From assembly GCF_000485595.1 (NCBI RefSeq), contig NW_014578346.1:34760-61877 (forward strand): a DNA stretch of 27,118 nt, given 5' to 3'. The notes beneath the pieces are model-generated. The model was not told where the DNA came from and did no database searches. It was given only the letters and a program-made list of their open reading frames with translations. The number at the start of each line of letters is the position of its first letter. Within the stretch, counting starts at the first letter, position 1. Below are positions 9,515 through 19,171 of this stretch, piece after piece. This DNA comes from Priapulus caudatus. Taxonomy: Eukaryota > Priapulida > Priapulimorpha > Priapulimorphida > Priapulidae. The translations under genes and the position numbers were made by a program.

Positions 9515-9883
9515 CAGGGTGCGAAATTAACAAGAGTCCGGAGTCAAATACTCCCTGATTTACTGTCGGACTCCCTGATTTGACATATGCAGGAGTCCGT
9601 GTGACTCCCTGAAAATTCTGCTATACTAACTAGTTCGTTCCAGAGCCCAGCCTCGCGGAATTACGGTATTTTTTTAGCAAATATCCAAAGAAAATGTGGC
9701 AGACGTGCATCGCATAAATCTTCAAAATAAGCACATATGCGTTATTGTTGTTATGCTTTAGTTTTGAACTTCAGACTGCGAACTCCCTCATTTTGCTGCA
9801 GACTCCCTCATTTTGCTGCGGACTCCCTCTTTTCGAGGGCAGGAGTTGTTGGACTCCCTTGTTCAAAAGTTAATTTCTACCCG
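9515..9883. mobile_element. CAGGGTGCGAAATTAAC (hAT-like) MITE, near-complete
   Basis: Begins CAGGGTGCGAAATTAAC and ends GTTAATTTCTACCCG, which are inverted repeats with few mismatches. The interior has at least five ACTCCCT-type motifs (for example ACTCCCTGATTT, ACTCCCTCATTTTGCTGC twice). I could not define a clean 8-bp target duplication. A truncated relative is at 8716-8823. Confidence 0.75.
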
Positions 9884-10126
9884 TTTCTACTAGAGATTAG
9901 CCGTTACATCTAACAGAATTTCTAGTGTACACGTAGAAGCAAATGGCGAAAAATACAGCATATTTGCCGTAAACATCTCACGTCTACAGACTACACATGC
10001 ACCTGCACATGTACCTGTGGTACTGTGTAGTGTACACAGGTATACGGCTTTACTGACTTTCATTGTTAAGCGCCAACGAAGTCACCTGCACCACCTGCAG
10101 AAGCGCGACTTAGCGGTCATGAGGCC
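9884..10126. other. Spacer before block B, no gene seen
   Basis: Short unique stretch with CACATGCACCTGCACATGTACCTG (split palindromic motifs) around 9995-10020 and CACCTGCAGAAGCGC at about 10091-10105, a motif also seen at 8061-8077 and in blocks B and C. It ends where the G-rich start of block B begins. Confidence 0.5.
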
Positions 10127-12720
10127 GATGGGGGTAGAGATACGATCGAGAAGAGAGAGAGAGAACGTGGAATCTTAGAGGTGAGAAAATGACAAGGGTT
10201 TGTCTAAAGGACTTTTTTATTATTCGAATACGTGAAATTATGGTGGTAGATTAAATCATGATTAAGATACGCGAAGTCCATTATACATTCAAACCTGTGT
10301 TAGGGGACGTACTTTACGAAAGTCACCTGTCTATAGAGACGCTGGGTTTATCGAATGATCATTATGTAAGGTTTTCGTCGCGTAATGAAAGTGCTCGTGA
10401 TTCTTATGAACCGTGATTATGCATACATACAAATATTTGCTGATGGTGGCTCTTTTTGCTTGAATTTTTTACATGGAAAGTAGTAATACAGGACTAACAT
10501 GTATGCTGGAGATTTTTAAGTGATAAGATTGTTTTAGACTGTTAAAATCAAAACTTGGGGCGATTTGCTAATTTTGATCACGAGATTATCTTGCTATAGA
10601 GCTATGTACGAGTCGAGCGGTTTGGTCACCAGTCGAAAGGAATAGCAAATAGGAAATATAATGCCAATTTAAACCATAAACGTGAACAGAATCACTGTAA
10701 TTTTGTTGAAAATGTGGACATTTTTTTAACTTTACTATTGTACGGTGACGTGATCGCTTTAATGGGTGGGGTGTTGTATTTGTATGCTTACAGAGGAATG
10801 TTCCCGGGCGCCCATCCCGTCGGACGCAGCGTAGATAAGGGAGGTTCGACGTGGTTAGAAGATTGTAAAGTTCCTCTGTATTGATGCAGCGGTGTAAGTA
10901 AATAAAATTCTACTCAGCAAGAACACCGTCATGTGGCTTTCCTCCCTGTGTCTTTGTCGTTGGCATTTCACACATTGCGCTAACGATAGGTGAGGCAGAC
11001 GGTATGTCGTTGAGCGTACATAAAAGCCACGAAGTATACGGTGGTAGTTATCACGGGAACGTTTTATTAGTGACCTCAACCAAATGTGTATACTTTGTCG
11101 TAAATACGGTCCCATTAAACTCTAATAGATAAAATTAACGTAAACCCAACAAGGTTGATCCTCAACTTGCGGCATTTGCGATGAGAAGCTAGTGTGTATG
11201 CGCGCCTTAAAATTCATAACCAACTCTAATCGTTGAGAAAATAAAGTAGTAAGATGAGGTGAACCAAAGTGAAATCGGATTTTACACTGGGCTTCAAATT
11301 GTTGGAATGAAACTATAGGTCAGGCAACGCAGATGGATTCGGACCTCCTCTGGATGGTACCCGGCAGCTTGGCGCGACAGGGTGAAGGCATTATAGATTA
11401 ACACAAAAAAAGAGAACCGGCGCGCAAATACTCATGCGTGCATTAAAACATCACACATACAATTAAGTCGATTATACGTCGGGGTAATTTTAACATGTGG
11501 CATTGTATACACACAGACACTTAGATCCTACTAACGTGACAAAGCTTAGTTGATGCACAAATGTACATCCGACAGCCAAAGAATAATATATATTACATGA
11601 CATATATGCTACTGCATCCGATCCGCGTTGACAGCAGACGCGTGTCTCAAAGTAATTGTTTTGCTTATTTCCTGATATCGTCTCTAAGTGAGGATCATGG
11701 TCCTCTTGCTATAATGGTCCATTATGGTGTACATCTTTTTGATCCTCTACGACAAGAGTTCGAAATAGATATAGAATAGAGTGGATCTCTTCTATATCTA
11801 GTAGTCGGAATGAAGAGTAACAATCTGTTTTCCGAAAGCCTTGGACACGTTTTGATTTTTCGATTTCGGATGGTAAGTAGCAGTTTAGTACTATTGTATC
11901 CTGCAAATAGCCAGTCCTAAAGGCAAGTTTTTAAGAGGCGCAAGTGGCTGTACAGCAGTACAGTAAATATGTATGAGTAACGGATGGCCACACATTAATA
12001 TTTCTTGTAGTGACTTTTGGAGAACTGAAGCTTTGTGTGCAGAACGACCTCTCACGAAAAAACTTTCGTTTCAGATTTCGGATTTATAGATTGTGTGGCT
12101 GTACGTTTACGAAGCGCATCACTGCACGATCGGCTTCTAAAGTACACGAAGCGATAATCATGATGCTAACTAATTTACTTGTCATATGCTCGCTAATTAG
12201 TTATATCTCAGTCATGTGTGGTGCGGTTGATTTGTTCGATGCTACTGGTGGCACACCTGAGGGAGGGTGATTGGACGGGCACAAGTACTACTCGCTATCA
12301 ATATTTTGTAAGTAGCAAATGACATGCACATTAAGCCAATGTAATATTTTGATCGTCGCTCAGCACCAAGGTAGCTAGTGAGGGAAAAGCCGTAAGAGGC
12401 TTGCTATCTCTCTCTCTCCGTAGAATAGAATTGACCGTTACATACACTGCTATAAGCATACTATAATAGTATTATATTAACCGCAATATTAAATGTTCTA
12501 TATATATACCATTAAATACAAACGCACCTCGTGGCGCGACATCTGCGTATTATATTTCCCCGACGCGCGATTGTCCCCTTCTAGCGAACGAGGCTGGGCT
12601 AGGACCCCCCCACCCCGGGCCTGTCAGGGCGGTAGAGCTGGCAGAAGCGCCACCTGTGCAGGGGCAAGTGGATCCGGCCCCCCTGCGACCTGGTCGCCAC
12701 ATATCTCGTGCGCGACAATC
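10127..12720. repeat. Block B: error-rich copy of 5565-8130
   Basis: Collinear with block A over its whole length, but peppered with single-base deletions and insertions: the distance from GA tract to last exon is 667 versus 691 bp, and from last exon to the GAAGCGCCACCTG motif slightly longer. Exon and intron are equally damaged. Where A and C differ by more than noise (around 7140-7170 and 7320-7365), B agrees with C. After 12720 the sequence continues into the minisatellite region that also follows block C. Confidence 0.9.
10794..10868 (+). pseudogene. RPS14: Frameshifted copy of RPS14 C-terminal exon (block B)
   Basis: Corresponds to 6256-6323 but is 75 nt instead of 68, with scattered insertions (for example GAGGAATGTTCCC for GAGGATGTCACC). 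The acceptor GCTTACAG and the TTGTAA stop are still visible, and AATAAA follows at 10901-10906. The reading frame is broken several times, so this is not a working exon. The pattern is more like raw-read error than pseudogene decay, because substitutions are few. Confidence 0.85.
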
Positions 12721-12744
12721 CTAGATTATCGATGCAAACCATAG

Positions 12745-13215
12745 CTAGGCGCAACGCGCAACCACGGACGTGTACGAACGCACGACCACGCGCGTTCTTG
12801 AAGCCACGGCCCACCCACGGCGTACGAACCGACCGCACCCGAGCGGTTGTACGACCGCCAGACGCACGCCGCGTGTACGAACGCACGCACCCACAAGCGC
12901 AGTCACGAACACGCACAAGCAGCGCTGTACGAACTACGAGGCCAAGCGCGTTGTAAGCGAACGCACGCACCCACGCGTGTATCGAACGCAGCGTCCGCAG
13001 ACCACGCGTGTAGCGAACACGCCACAACGCGTGTAGGGACACGCAAGAGTGTGACGAACGCCTCCGCCGCCCCCCTCCTCGCGCTCCTCCCGTACCAAGC
13101 ACACGGCGTGTGCGAACCACGCGACCCCACCCCCATCGCGTGGTACGAACGCAACGCAGAGCGTGTACGAACGCACGCACGCACGCGTGTACGAACGCAA
13201 AGCACGATGTGTGTG
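12745..13215. repeat. ACGCGTGTACGAACGCAC minisatellite (block B)
   Basis: Degenerate tandem array whose core is ACGCGTGTACGAACGCAC, with variable spacing. The same array is at about 23500-24010 (block C), not in block A. Both strands are poor in stop codons, which produces long Arg/Thr- or Val/Arg-rich open frames that I do not consider genes. The core is very rich in CpG. Confidence 0.85.
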
Positions 13216-13789
13216 AACGACGTCGCGCACCACAGTGCGTACAACGCGCGTATTAAGCATGTAGCAAACGGTGTGACACCACGCGTCGTAGTGTCTTGTA
13301 CGGCCAACGTGTAGTGACTTGTACCGAAACTGACAGTCAAATTGTGCGTAAAGAATCTTCTCTTCATACTCTCTGATGTTACTTTAGGTTTAGTTAGCTT
13401 TTAATTTAATCTAAATAACATGCAGAATATAAAAATTTTTAGGCACAATCTTCTTGCGTCTACCGTCCCCCCACACGTGTCGTGACTTGTACCGCCACAC
13501 GTGTAACACCCGCCCCCCACCCCCCCACCTCCCCGCCCCCCGCCCCGAGATGGAGTACTCCGAGCCAACCCGCTACCATCGCCCACAGAGCACAGCACCT
13601 GCTCGCCTCCACCCCCTGTGCACTCGGCGTCGCCTCGCCCCGCACGTCCTAGCACGCTCAACACCTGTAACCTGGTGGATCACACAAAATATTACTTGCG
13701 ATATAGTCTACTGATGAGGGAGACAAAAGTGAAAACTCACGATGCGCCTACCCGCTTGGGGGGCGGAGTCCCGGCTGCACCGGCCGACA
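13216..13789. other. Spacer between minisatellites, shared by blocks B and C, no gene seen
   Basis: Contains an AT-rich stretch with ATATAAAAATTTTTAGG(GC)ACAA (about 13428-13447; counterpart near 24217), preceded and followed by CACGTGTAGTGACTTGTACC-type sequence. About 13500-13560 is C-rich. No supported coding sequence. Confidence 0.55.
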
Positions 13790-13960
13790 GCCAGTAATCG
13801 AGAGGGGGTGCACCGCCGGAAGAGTAATCGAGAGGGGGGTGCAGCCCACCGCGCCGGACAGAGTATCGACCGAGGGGGGGTGCACGCCGATCAGAGAGTA
13901 TGCGGAGGGGGGTGCAACCGCTGACAGAGTCATGCCGGGAGGGGGGCTTGTTGTCAGAGA
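13790..13960. repeat. ~30-bp GAGAGGGGGTGCACCGCC minisatellite (block B)
   Basis: About five to six units built on GGACAGAGTATCGAGAGG followed by GGGTGCACCGCC, degraded by small indels. The parallel array is at about 24512-24690 in block C, where the units are easier to read. The unit is G-rich and strand-asymmetric. Confidence 0.85.
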
Positions 13961-14690
13961 GATACCTCCCCCCTCACAGAGCTGATCCGCCGCATCCGAA
14001 CATGTCTCTCACTCACACCGTCCTTCGCTCGACAACACTTCAAGTAAAAATGCTGTGACATTATAGACAAAACAGATCTGTTTGACAACGGGCCCCAGCT
14101 TGCTAAAAGAAAGCGGTTAAGTAATGCTTGCATAAATTACTTCTGTATTGCTCGCCGATGATTCACCACTCTTCCATCATCTTGTCCTATTTGACTCCTG
14201 TAACCTTTAACATTAACATTTAATTTAATCAATCGATAATTAATTACACGCCTAACTAATTACACACTTAAAATCAAAATTAGGATATTTTCGGGTTACT
14301 GTTTTAAATAGACCGGTGCTTGGCAGTGCCATCATAACCTTTAATTTCATAAAAATGAAGACCCCCAAAAATTGAAAAAATGAGACCCCCCAAAAAAATT
14401 GCAAATTGAAGGGTCTCGCCGTGTGCGGCGTCGATTTATGTGAGTTTTCGGTCTCGCGAGGCGGCGAGGAAAATATCTGTCGTTTTTTGATAATTTTGGT
14501 CTGCGACGGCTGGAAAAGTCGGCGTGTGCGCGGGTGTGTGAGACTCCTGCTGAGCTACGAAAGCTAGTGGCGGTGGCATTTTAATGTGGTTCCGGCATTA
14601 TTGATCAGTCCCATGACTATACAGTGGCACCCGCGTCGTAAATCTTGATCAGGCACATTGGTGGAACGCTCACCGTGTGCGGGAGCTTAC
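13961..14690. other. Spacer shared with 24690-25510, no gene seen
   Basis: Collinear with block C. Landmarks are GCTTGCTAAA(A)GAAAGCGGTTAAG (about 14098), AATTTAATCAATCGATAATTAATTA (split around 14220-14247), GACCCCCCAAAAAAATTG (about 14385) and GCGAGGCGGCGAGGAAA (about 14455). Open frames differ between the two copies, so none is supported as coding. Confidence 0.55.
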
Positions 14691-14820
14691 AGCCATACAG
14701 CACACACGCACGACGCACGCACGCAGCGGCACGGCACGCGTGCACGACGGCACGCGACGCATCAGCAGGGCCGCACGCAGGCCACGGACGCACGGCACTC
14801 GGCCGCCCCCATGGCCACCC

Positions 14821-15075
14821 GCGGCCCCCCCCCGCCCGCCGCCCCACCCGCCCCCGCCGATCCCGGGCCCGCCATCCCCCGCCCCGCGCCGACCCCCCGC
14901 CAGGCCCGCCCCCCCGCCTCCCCCCCCCCCCGGCCCCCGCCCGTCCCCGCCCCCGCCCCCCACCCCCCCCGGTCAAGCCCTCCCCCCCATCCCACCGCCC
15001 CCCCCCCGCCCCGCCCCCCGCAGGCAGCCCCCACCCGCCGCCCCCCACACCCCCCCCCCCCCCCCGCCCACCGCC
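14821..15075. repeat. Poly-C / CCCCGCC tract
   Basis: About 255 bp almost entirely C with some G and A on the plus strand. Frames on both strands are open only because such sequence has no stop codons. Its complement has many runs of four or more G and could form G-quadruplexes. Block C has no counterpart; similarity to C ends at about 14710. Confidence 0.9.
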
Positions 15076-15136
15076 GCCCCCCGGAGCCGCACCACGCCCG
15101 AAAATGTGCCGACGCACGACGAGGTGGTACACCACA

Positions 15137-15214
15137 CCAGCATACACAACACACACACACACACACACACAGCACACAGCCTCACACACACAACACAGCC
15201 ACACACACACAACG
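15137..15214. repeat. (CA)n microsatellite
   Basis: A CA-repeat with occasional interruptions (CAGCACACAGC, CAACACAGCC). It closes the repeat-rich tail of block B. Confidence 0.9.
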
Positions 15215-15922
15215 CGGGTGGCTGACTTTGCATCGTTGTTCCTTCGGTCTTAACTATAATCAATAATAACAAAAATCAGATTGAACATAAAGTACAGAAT
15301 ATGGTGGCAGTGTATCCACAGATAAGGGGTGTTCCTATCCCTGGAGGACGGTAGCGTGATTCACAGTTGACTGTATACTAAACTAACAGATAATCCATAA
15401 CCTAACTCCACACTAACCTAAAACACTAAAATATTATATATTGATCCTAGTATATATGGGGTGTCATCCACAAAAATTATCTATGGGTGGGGACAGATAT
15501 CATGATGCAAAAACCCTTAACCTAACTGATCCTAACTAGATCGTAACACAGGTGCTGGCCAGATTGCGGGACGGAGGGCGCCTCCACGCCGGGGGATAGC
15601 AACACCCACAGTTAAATGAATTTTCTGTTAAAGCATGCAATGCTAGAGGGGGCCACTGGGGCTGATACAGGTCTATATGTCTCCCGCGGGTAATGCTGGA
15701 CGCGTACCCTGGGACGGTCGCGGTATATACCCTGTAATGCTCTGGTATACAGGAAGCTATCAGCCGCCCACTACTCCACTTTCCTGTTCGAACACCTCGA
15801 CGAACTGTGGCAGAAAGCGCGACGGTGCCTCCCAGTAAACCAGAGGTACGGTCCGGCGGTACGCAGGGTACGGTGCCGCAGTACGAGTGACAATCCATAG
15901 ACTATCGCCCACGGGAGCCAAG
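15215..15922. other. Unique spacer, more GC-rich towards the right; possible promoter region
   Basis: 15230-15540 is AT-rich with several CCTAAC motifs that do not form an array. 15540-15920 is more GC-rich, with CpG-containing stretches such as GTCCGGCGGTACGCAGGG, and leads into the candidate first exon. No supported coding sequence in this interval. Confidence 0.45.
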
Positions 15923-15992
15923 ATGGCGGACTACCTGGAGGCAGAATGGATGTGGGAGCAGACAGCTGGCTGTTCAGAGTCAATTGGCACTG
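15923..15992 (+). CDS. Candidate first coding exon of an unidentified gene
   Basis: The ATG sits in a strong start context (GCCAAGATGGCGG) and reads MADYLEAEWMWEQTAGCSES then IGT plus one base, followed by a donor-like CACTG|GTAAGG at 15993. An acidic, Trp-containing N-terminal peptide ending at a good 5' splice site is typical of a short first exon, and the sequence before it is relatively GC-rich. I do not recognise the product. No second exon can be pointed to downstream: 16000-17062 is transposon-rich and ends in the assembly gap, and there is no second copy of the region to compare. It may be a chance match, since AAGATGGCGG is also common in transposons and promoters. Confidence 0.3.
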
Positions 15993-16172
15993 GTAAGGAC
16001 CCACTAATACATTACTGGCCCTTGCATTTCTCATGGGCCCTGGTTTGCTGCACAGACATACCTGTACCTGCCACACAACTGCTCTCGCTAGCGGTCTAGT
16101 CGCACGAAGTAGAAACTGCGTAAAGAAGTGCAAGAGAAAGAAATTCACTGACTAACAATCTGTCCGAAGCTT

Positions 16173-16462
16173 CAGGGCCGTAGCTAGTAGAGAGGGGGAC
16201 AAATACGGTTGGGCCATTGTACAAGCATGTTTTACGAGTACGATATGGCCAACCATAGACGAATCTAGATACTACTACTATCAGGAGTAAGATAATATAT
16301 AATTCTATTCTATATATAGAATAGATTCTATATTATCTTACTCCTGCTACTATTACATGGTCAATAGGGGAATTGCCCCTAGGTCAACTGCTGATAACAC
16401 AAACTGCGTGCGAGTTTGCTTCTCCCCCCCCCACAAGGCAAGACGAGTTAGCTATGGCCCTG
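16173..16462. mobile_element. CAGGGCCGTAGCTAG MITE containing a 65-bp palindrome
   Basis: Starts CAGGGCCGTAGCTAG and ends TTAGCTATGGCCCTG, inverted repeats with few mismatches. AGCTT flanks both sides (16168-16172 and 16463-16467), suggesting a 5-bp target duplication. Inside, 16282-16346 is a near-perfect hairpin, CAGGAGTAAGATAATATA on the left and its complement on the right. The 290-bp length and CAG...CTG ends fit a hAT-like non-autonomous element, but the 5-bp duplication leaves the family open. Confidence 0.75.
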
Positions 16463-16588
16463 AGCTTCTGACTGGTCTTAAATTCTTTTGTCACCTCACT
16501 TGAAGGGAACGTGGAGATCTTAAGAGGAGACTTACTGGTCTTTAATATTTCCTTGCGACAGACGCTGACGCATATAGCATAGTCTAGC

Positions 16589-16661
16589 GTGGATACAATA
16601 ATGTAACCCAACAAGAGTATAGGGTTACTACTAGTCTTGTTGGGTTACATTATTGTATCGA
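16589..16661. mobile_element. 73-bp hairpin flanked by 8-bp direct repeats
   Basis: The arms 16592-16616 and 16635-16659 are 25-nt perfect inverted repeats (GATACAATAATGTAACCC then AACAAGA) around an 18-nt loop. AGTCTAGC lies immediately on both sides (16581-16588 and 16662-16669). The arrangement looks like a very small foldback insertion with an 8-bp target duplication. It has no coding capacity and no second copy in the window. Confidence 0.65.
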
Positions 16662-16669
16662 AGTCTAGC

Positions 16670-17062
16670 ACTGTTTACATAGAGAACCAGAGCACTCGGA
16701 GAGCGCAGACCTCCGCAAGGCAGCATCAATTCTCTCAGCTGTGAAATTTTTATTAATTAATTTATTTGATGCGGATCACCACGAAATGTAATCAATTCTG
16801 AAGATTACACCATTTGTGAGCCATATCCTGAAAAAATTTAATTAATTAAATTAATTAATTAATTGTGATTCCGCGGAAAAATCCAAAAAACCACCAAATG
16901 ATAATCAATTCTAAGTTAGCCATTTCTGACTATCGCTGGAACTTTATGAGCTAATCGCGTCCATAACTTTTTTAGTTAAGCTGTACCAAAACAACCACCG
17001 CACAAACCCAAACGCAACAAAATCACACGCCGGTGAAAACATATACTCGCTGCGAACGCCCA
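16670..17062. other. AT-rich spacer up to the assembly gap, no gene seen
   Basis: Contains TTAATTAA-rich stretches (about 16751-16765 and 16837-16862) around a pair of loosely inverted sequences carrying ATAATCAATTCTAAG / GTAATCAATTCTGAAG. Nothing coding is supported before the Ns. Confidence 0.5.
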
Positions 17063-17087
17063 NNNNNNNNNNNNNNNNNNNNNNNNN
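17063..17087. other. 25-N assembly gap
   Basis: Exactly 25 unknown bases. Such a fixed number is usually a placeholder used by scaffolding or gap-filling software and not a measured length. The sequences on its two sides need not be adjacent in the genome. Confidence 0.98.
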
Positions 17088-17841
17088 AATTAGTTTAATA
17101 ACGCTTAAAAATATTATTACGAATAGATAAAGTTACAATGAAACGTGATTTACCTCTATGCGGAAATATTTGGCTCCAGATCTGATGAATCGTAACGGGC
17201 AAAATCATTCAATGACGAGAAAGAAAAATCTGAAAAAGCGCCCAGGAATCTCATCATGTAAACAAACTCTTTGCTCGTCTGCGATCGCCGACCGGTCACC
17301 CCTTGTATGTCTACTTGTTATTACACGACCGGTGAACTCTCTTTCTCTTCGACAGGCGGCGCTAGTGTCGCGTTCTCTATCAGCCATACTGTAAAGTATA
17401 AAAGGTAGAGTTTGTTATTTGTCACTTGTAAATCTATCGAAATCTTTATAATCGGACACGGGATAAGTATATGAAAGTGGATTTTCGTAACAACGGGCTT
17501 TACGTCGTGTAGTAGCCATAATTTAGTTTAAAGGGGTTATGGGTAAGTAGTTGTCGTTTTACTTTTCATCTACCATAAACTTCGTGTGCATGTATATCTT
17601 TTTCTGTTTGAAGTCGCATATAATGTGATAGAAGTATTGCCCAATTAATTATCTAAAGGCGCAGAGTTGTTATTTGCGTGCGTGGAGAAGTGATTAGGCC
17701 GTTTTACATGTATGAAGTCGTAACGCTTGAAGGTTGACTAAAACTAAAAACTGGCTATGGAAAACTCGTGGCCGGAAATGTTTTGCTTCTGTTTGTATTC
17801 GGTGTTTAATGTTCCCATTGGCATTGATCTTCTTCTATCAG
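17088..17841 (+). promoter_or_regulatory. RPS14: RPS14 upstream region: probable promoter, 5' UTR exon and first intron
   Basis: This is the only sequence in the window directly 5' of the RPS14 ATG exon. A TATA-like TATAAAAG lies at 17397-17404. A consensus 5' splice site, ATGG|GTAAGTAG, occurs near 17540, which could end a non-coding first exon, as in many animal ribosomal protein genes whose ATG lies at the start of exon 2. A pyrimidine-containing start such as CTTTACGTCG (about 17500) could be a TOP-type cap site, but this is a guess. The short open frames here show no protein similarity I recognise. Confidence 0.45.
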
Positions 17842-17993
17842 ATGGCTCCGCGTAAAGGAAAGACAAAGGAAGAGGCCCCAGTTGTGGTTCTCGGGACCTC
17901 AGGGCGAAGGAGGGAGAAAACGTTTTCGGGTGTTGCGCACATATTCGCCAGTTTCAACGACACATTTGTTCACGTGACGGACTTGTCTGGCAG
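17842..17993 (+). CDS. RPS14: Ribosomal protein S14, first coding exon (ATG exon)
   Basis: The acceptor TCTTCTATCAG directly precedes the ATG. It encodes [18 protein letters not shown], then [11 protein letters not shown], then [20 protein letters not shown] and G plus two bases of Arg, ending at donor GGCAG|GTATTG (17994). The two ends are unmistakably uS11, which in other animals reads about LGPQ-x-x-EGE-x-VFG in the middle. Here that stretch is read in a shifted frame: GGG at 17893-17895, 17902-17904 and 17938-17940 each appear to carry one extra G. The three insertions sum to three bases, so the frame recovers with one residue too many (152 instead of 151 in the joined protein). The following exon in this copy starts at 18982 and is badly frameshifted; the clean counterpart is 4126-4287. 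Confidence 0.93.
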
Positions 17994-18353
17994 GTATTGC
18001 TAAACATTAACTATAAGGTTTCGTTGATTACTATCACGTCAGCCAGGTGAAAATGTGAAATGTCAAGAATGTCTGTAAGGCAATGACTGGTTGTCATAAC
18101 AAACCGTCAATGTAAACAATATGAAGGTTATATGTCTGTTCCGGCAAAAGATGAATGATCACGAATTTTTTCGCATATGTGAATCGTAAAAAGGTAAGGA
18201 GTCAAAAGAGACTGCCACCGTGGGGTTAGCAAAAAACACTGATTTAATGAGACTGATGGGAACACGAGTGAGTTTATTAATTTACTCTTCCGCTTCTCCT
18301 CATTCCAAGTTAAGAGATGAGATCATGTAAACACCTTTTCATATCTCTCCTAT
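17994..18353 (+). other. Start of RPS14 intron 2, up to the transposon
   Basis: Begins at donor GTATTG and holds no further coding sequence. It is AT-rich with no recognisable repeat. It joins the inverted-repeat MITE through CTTTTCATATCTCTCCTAT, of which TTTTCATATCTCTCCTAT is also found before the complete MITE at 2881; upstream of that the two loci are unrelated. Confidence 0.7.
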
Positions 18354-18731
18354 CACTGGCAGCAAGAACAAGTCCGCACTGGCTAGCGCAGCTACAGCAA
18401 CAACACCATCTATTGAGTATATATATACAACATGGTGTCTTTACTGCCGCCCGCACTTATCTCACAACCTCACGGACAGTTTTCAATACAGTTTACAACC
18501 TCAGGTTTGTTCCATGCAGGTGACGCCATCTTTCCAACATAATCGTTGGAATTGCGGAAGACCTGCTTGAACAAGCTAACACCTGCCAGAATGTGTGCTT
18601 CAGATGCACACGAAATTCCTCAAAATATCCATGGCGAAACGATCCTTCGAATGTTACCCGCGGCCAAAAAGGGCGGGCAGGAGCTCAACCGTTTGGCGCT
18701 GCGCTGATTGGCTTGCAGCAACGTAGTTTGC
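18354..18731. mobile_element. Left arm only of the inverted-repeat MITE (block C)
   Basis: Matches 2881-3219 and the start of the loop with many inserted bases, then jumps directly to the last part of the intron minisatellite (GACCTCTGACAGC at about 18758). The right arm, the second target-site copy and the first minisatellite units are missing. The left target-site sequence TCTCCTAT is present just before it. Confidence 0.8.
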
Positions 18732-18981
18732 GCGTGGTGTGTTTGTTCATTAGAAACTTGACCTCTGACAGCGCCCTTTTCCATCACATAACACACTACC
18801 TTATCGGCGTACAATACGCTTATAGCTTCAAAATCTGGTGGTGTTGTCATTGAGGCCATGACGCCCTGACGACCCCCCATCCGCGTAATACTTAGCCTTA
18901 TCGTACTAATAACGCTTATTTCTCGTGGTGTGTTGTCATTGGAACCCTGACTCTGACGCACCCGCGTGTGTCACGTTGCAG

Positions 18982-19171
18982 GGAGATTCGATCTCCCGAA
19001 TCACGGGTGGCAAATGAAAGGTGAAGGCCGACCGTGATGAGGCGTCGCCGTAACGCCGGCCATTGTTGGCTCGCCCACGAACAGTCGCCGAAGGCGATGG
19101 CAAAGGTCTCGGTGTCAACCGGGGCACTGGAATCATCAAACTGCGCGCTGGCAGCCGGGCGCGGAATACAA
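18982..19171 (+). pseudogene. RPS14: Frameshifted copy of the RPS14 '[15 protein letters not shown]' exon (block C)
   Basis: Acceptor CACGTTGCAG and donor GTGAGC are conserved, but the exon is 190 nt against 162 in the clean copy at 4126-4287. Extra bases are scattered (for example GGCAAATGAAAGGTGAAGG for GGCATGAAGGTGAAGG), so no frame reads through. In position and splice phase it is the proper partner of the ATG exon at 17842-17993, so the underlying genomic exon is likely intact and the printed sequence inaccurate. Confidence 0.85.

Noticed and set aside
12599-13180. 193-codon minus-strand open frame, Arg/Val-rich
   Set aside because: It lies over the ACGCGTGTACGAACGCAC minisatellite and C-rich DNA with few stop codons; other frames are open too, and the block-C copy does not preserve the protein.
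14617-15266. Several ~200-codon Pro/Arg- or Gly-rich open frames on both strands
   Set aside because: Produced by the poly-C tract, which lacks stop codons in every frame.
15380-15540. CCTAAC motifs suggestive of telomeric repeat
   Set aside because: Only scattered copies, not in tandem.
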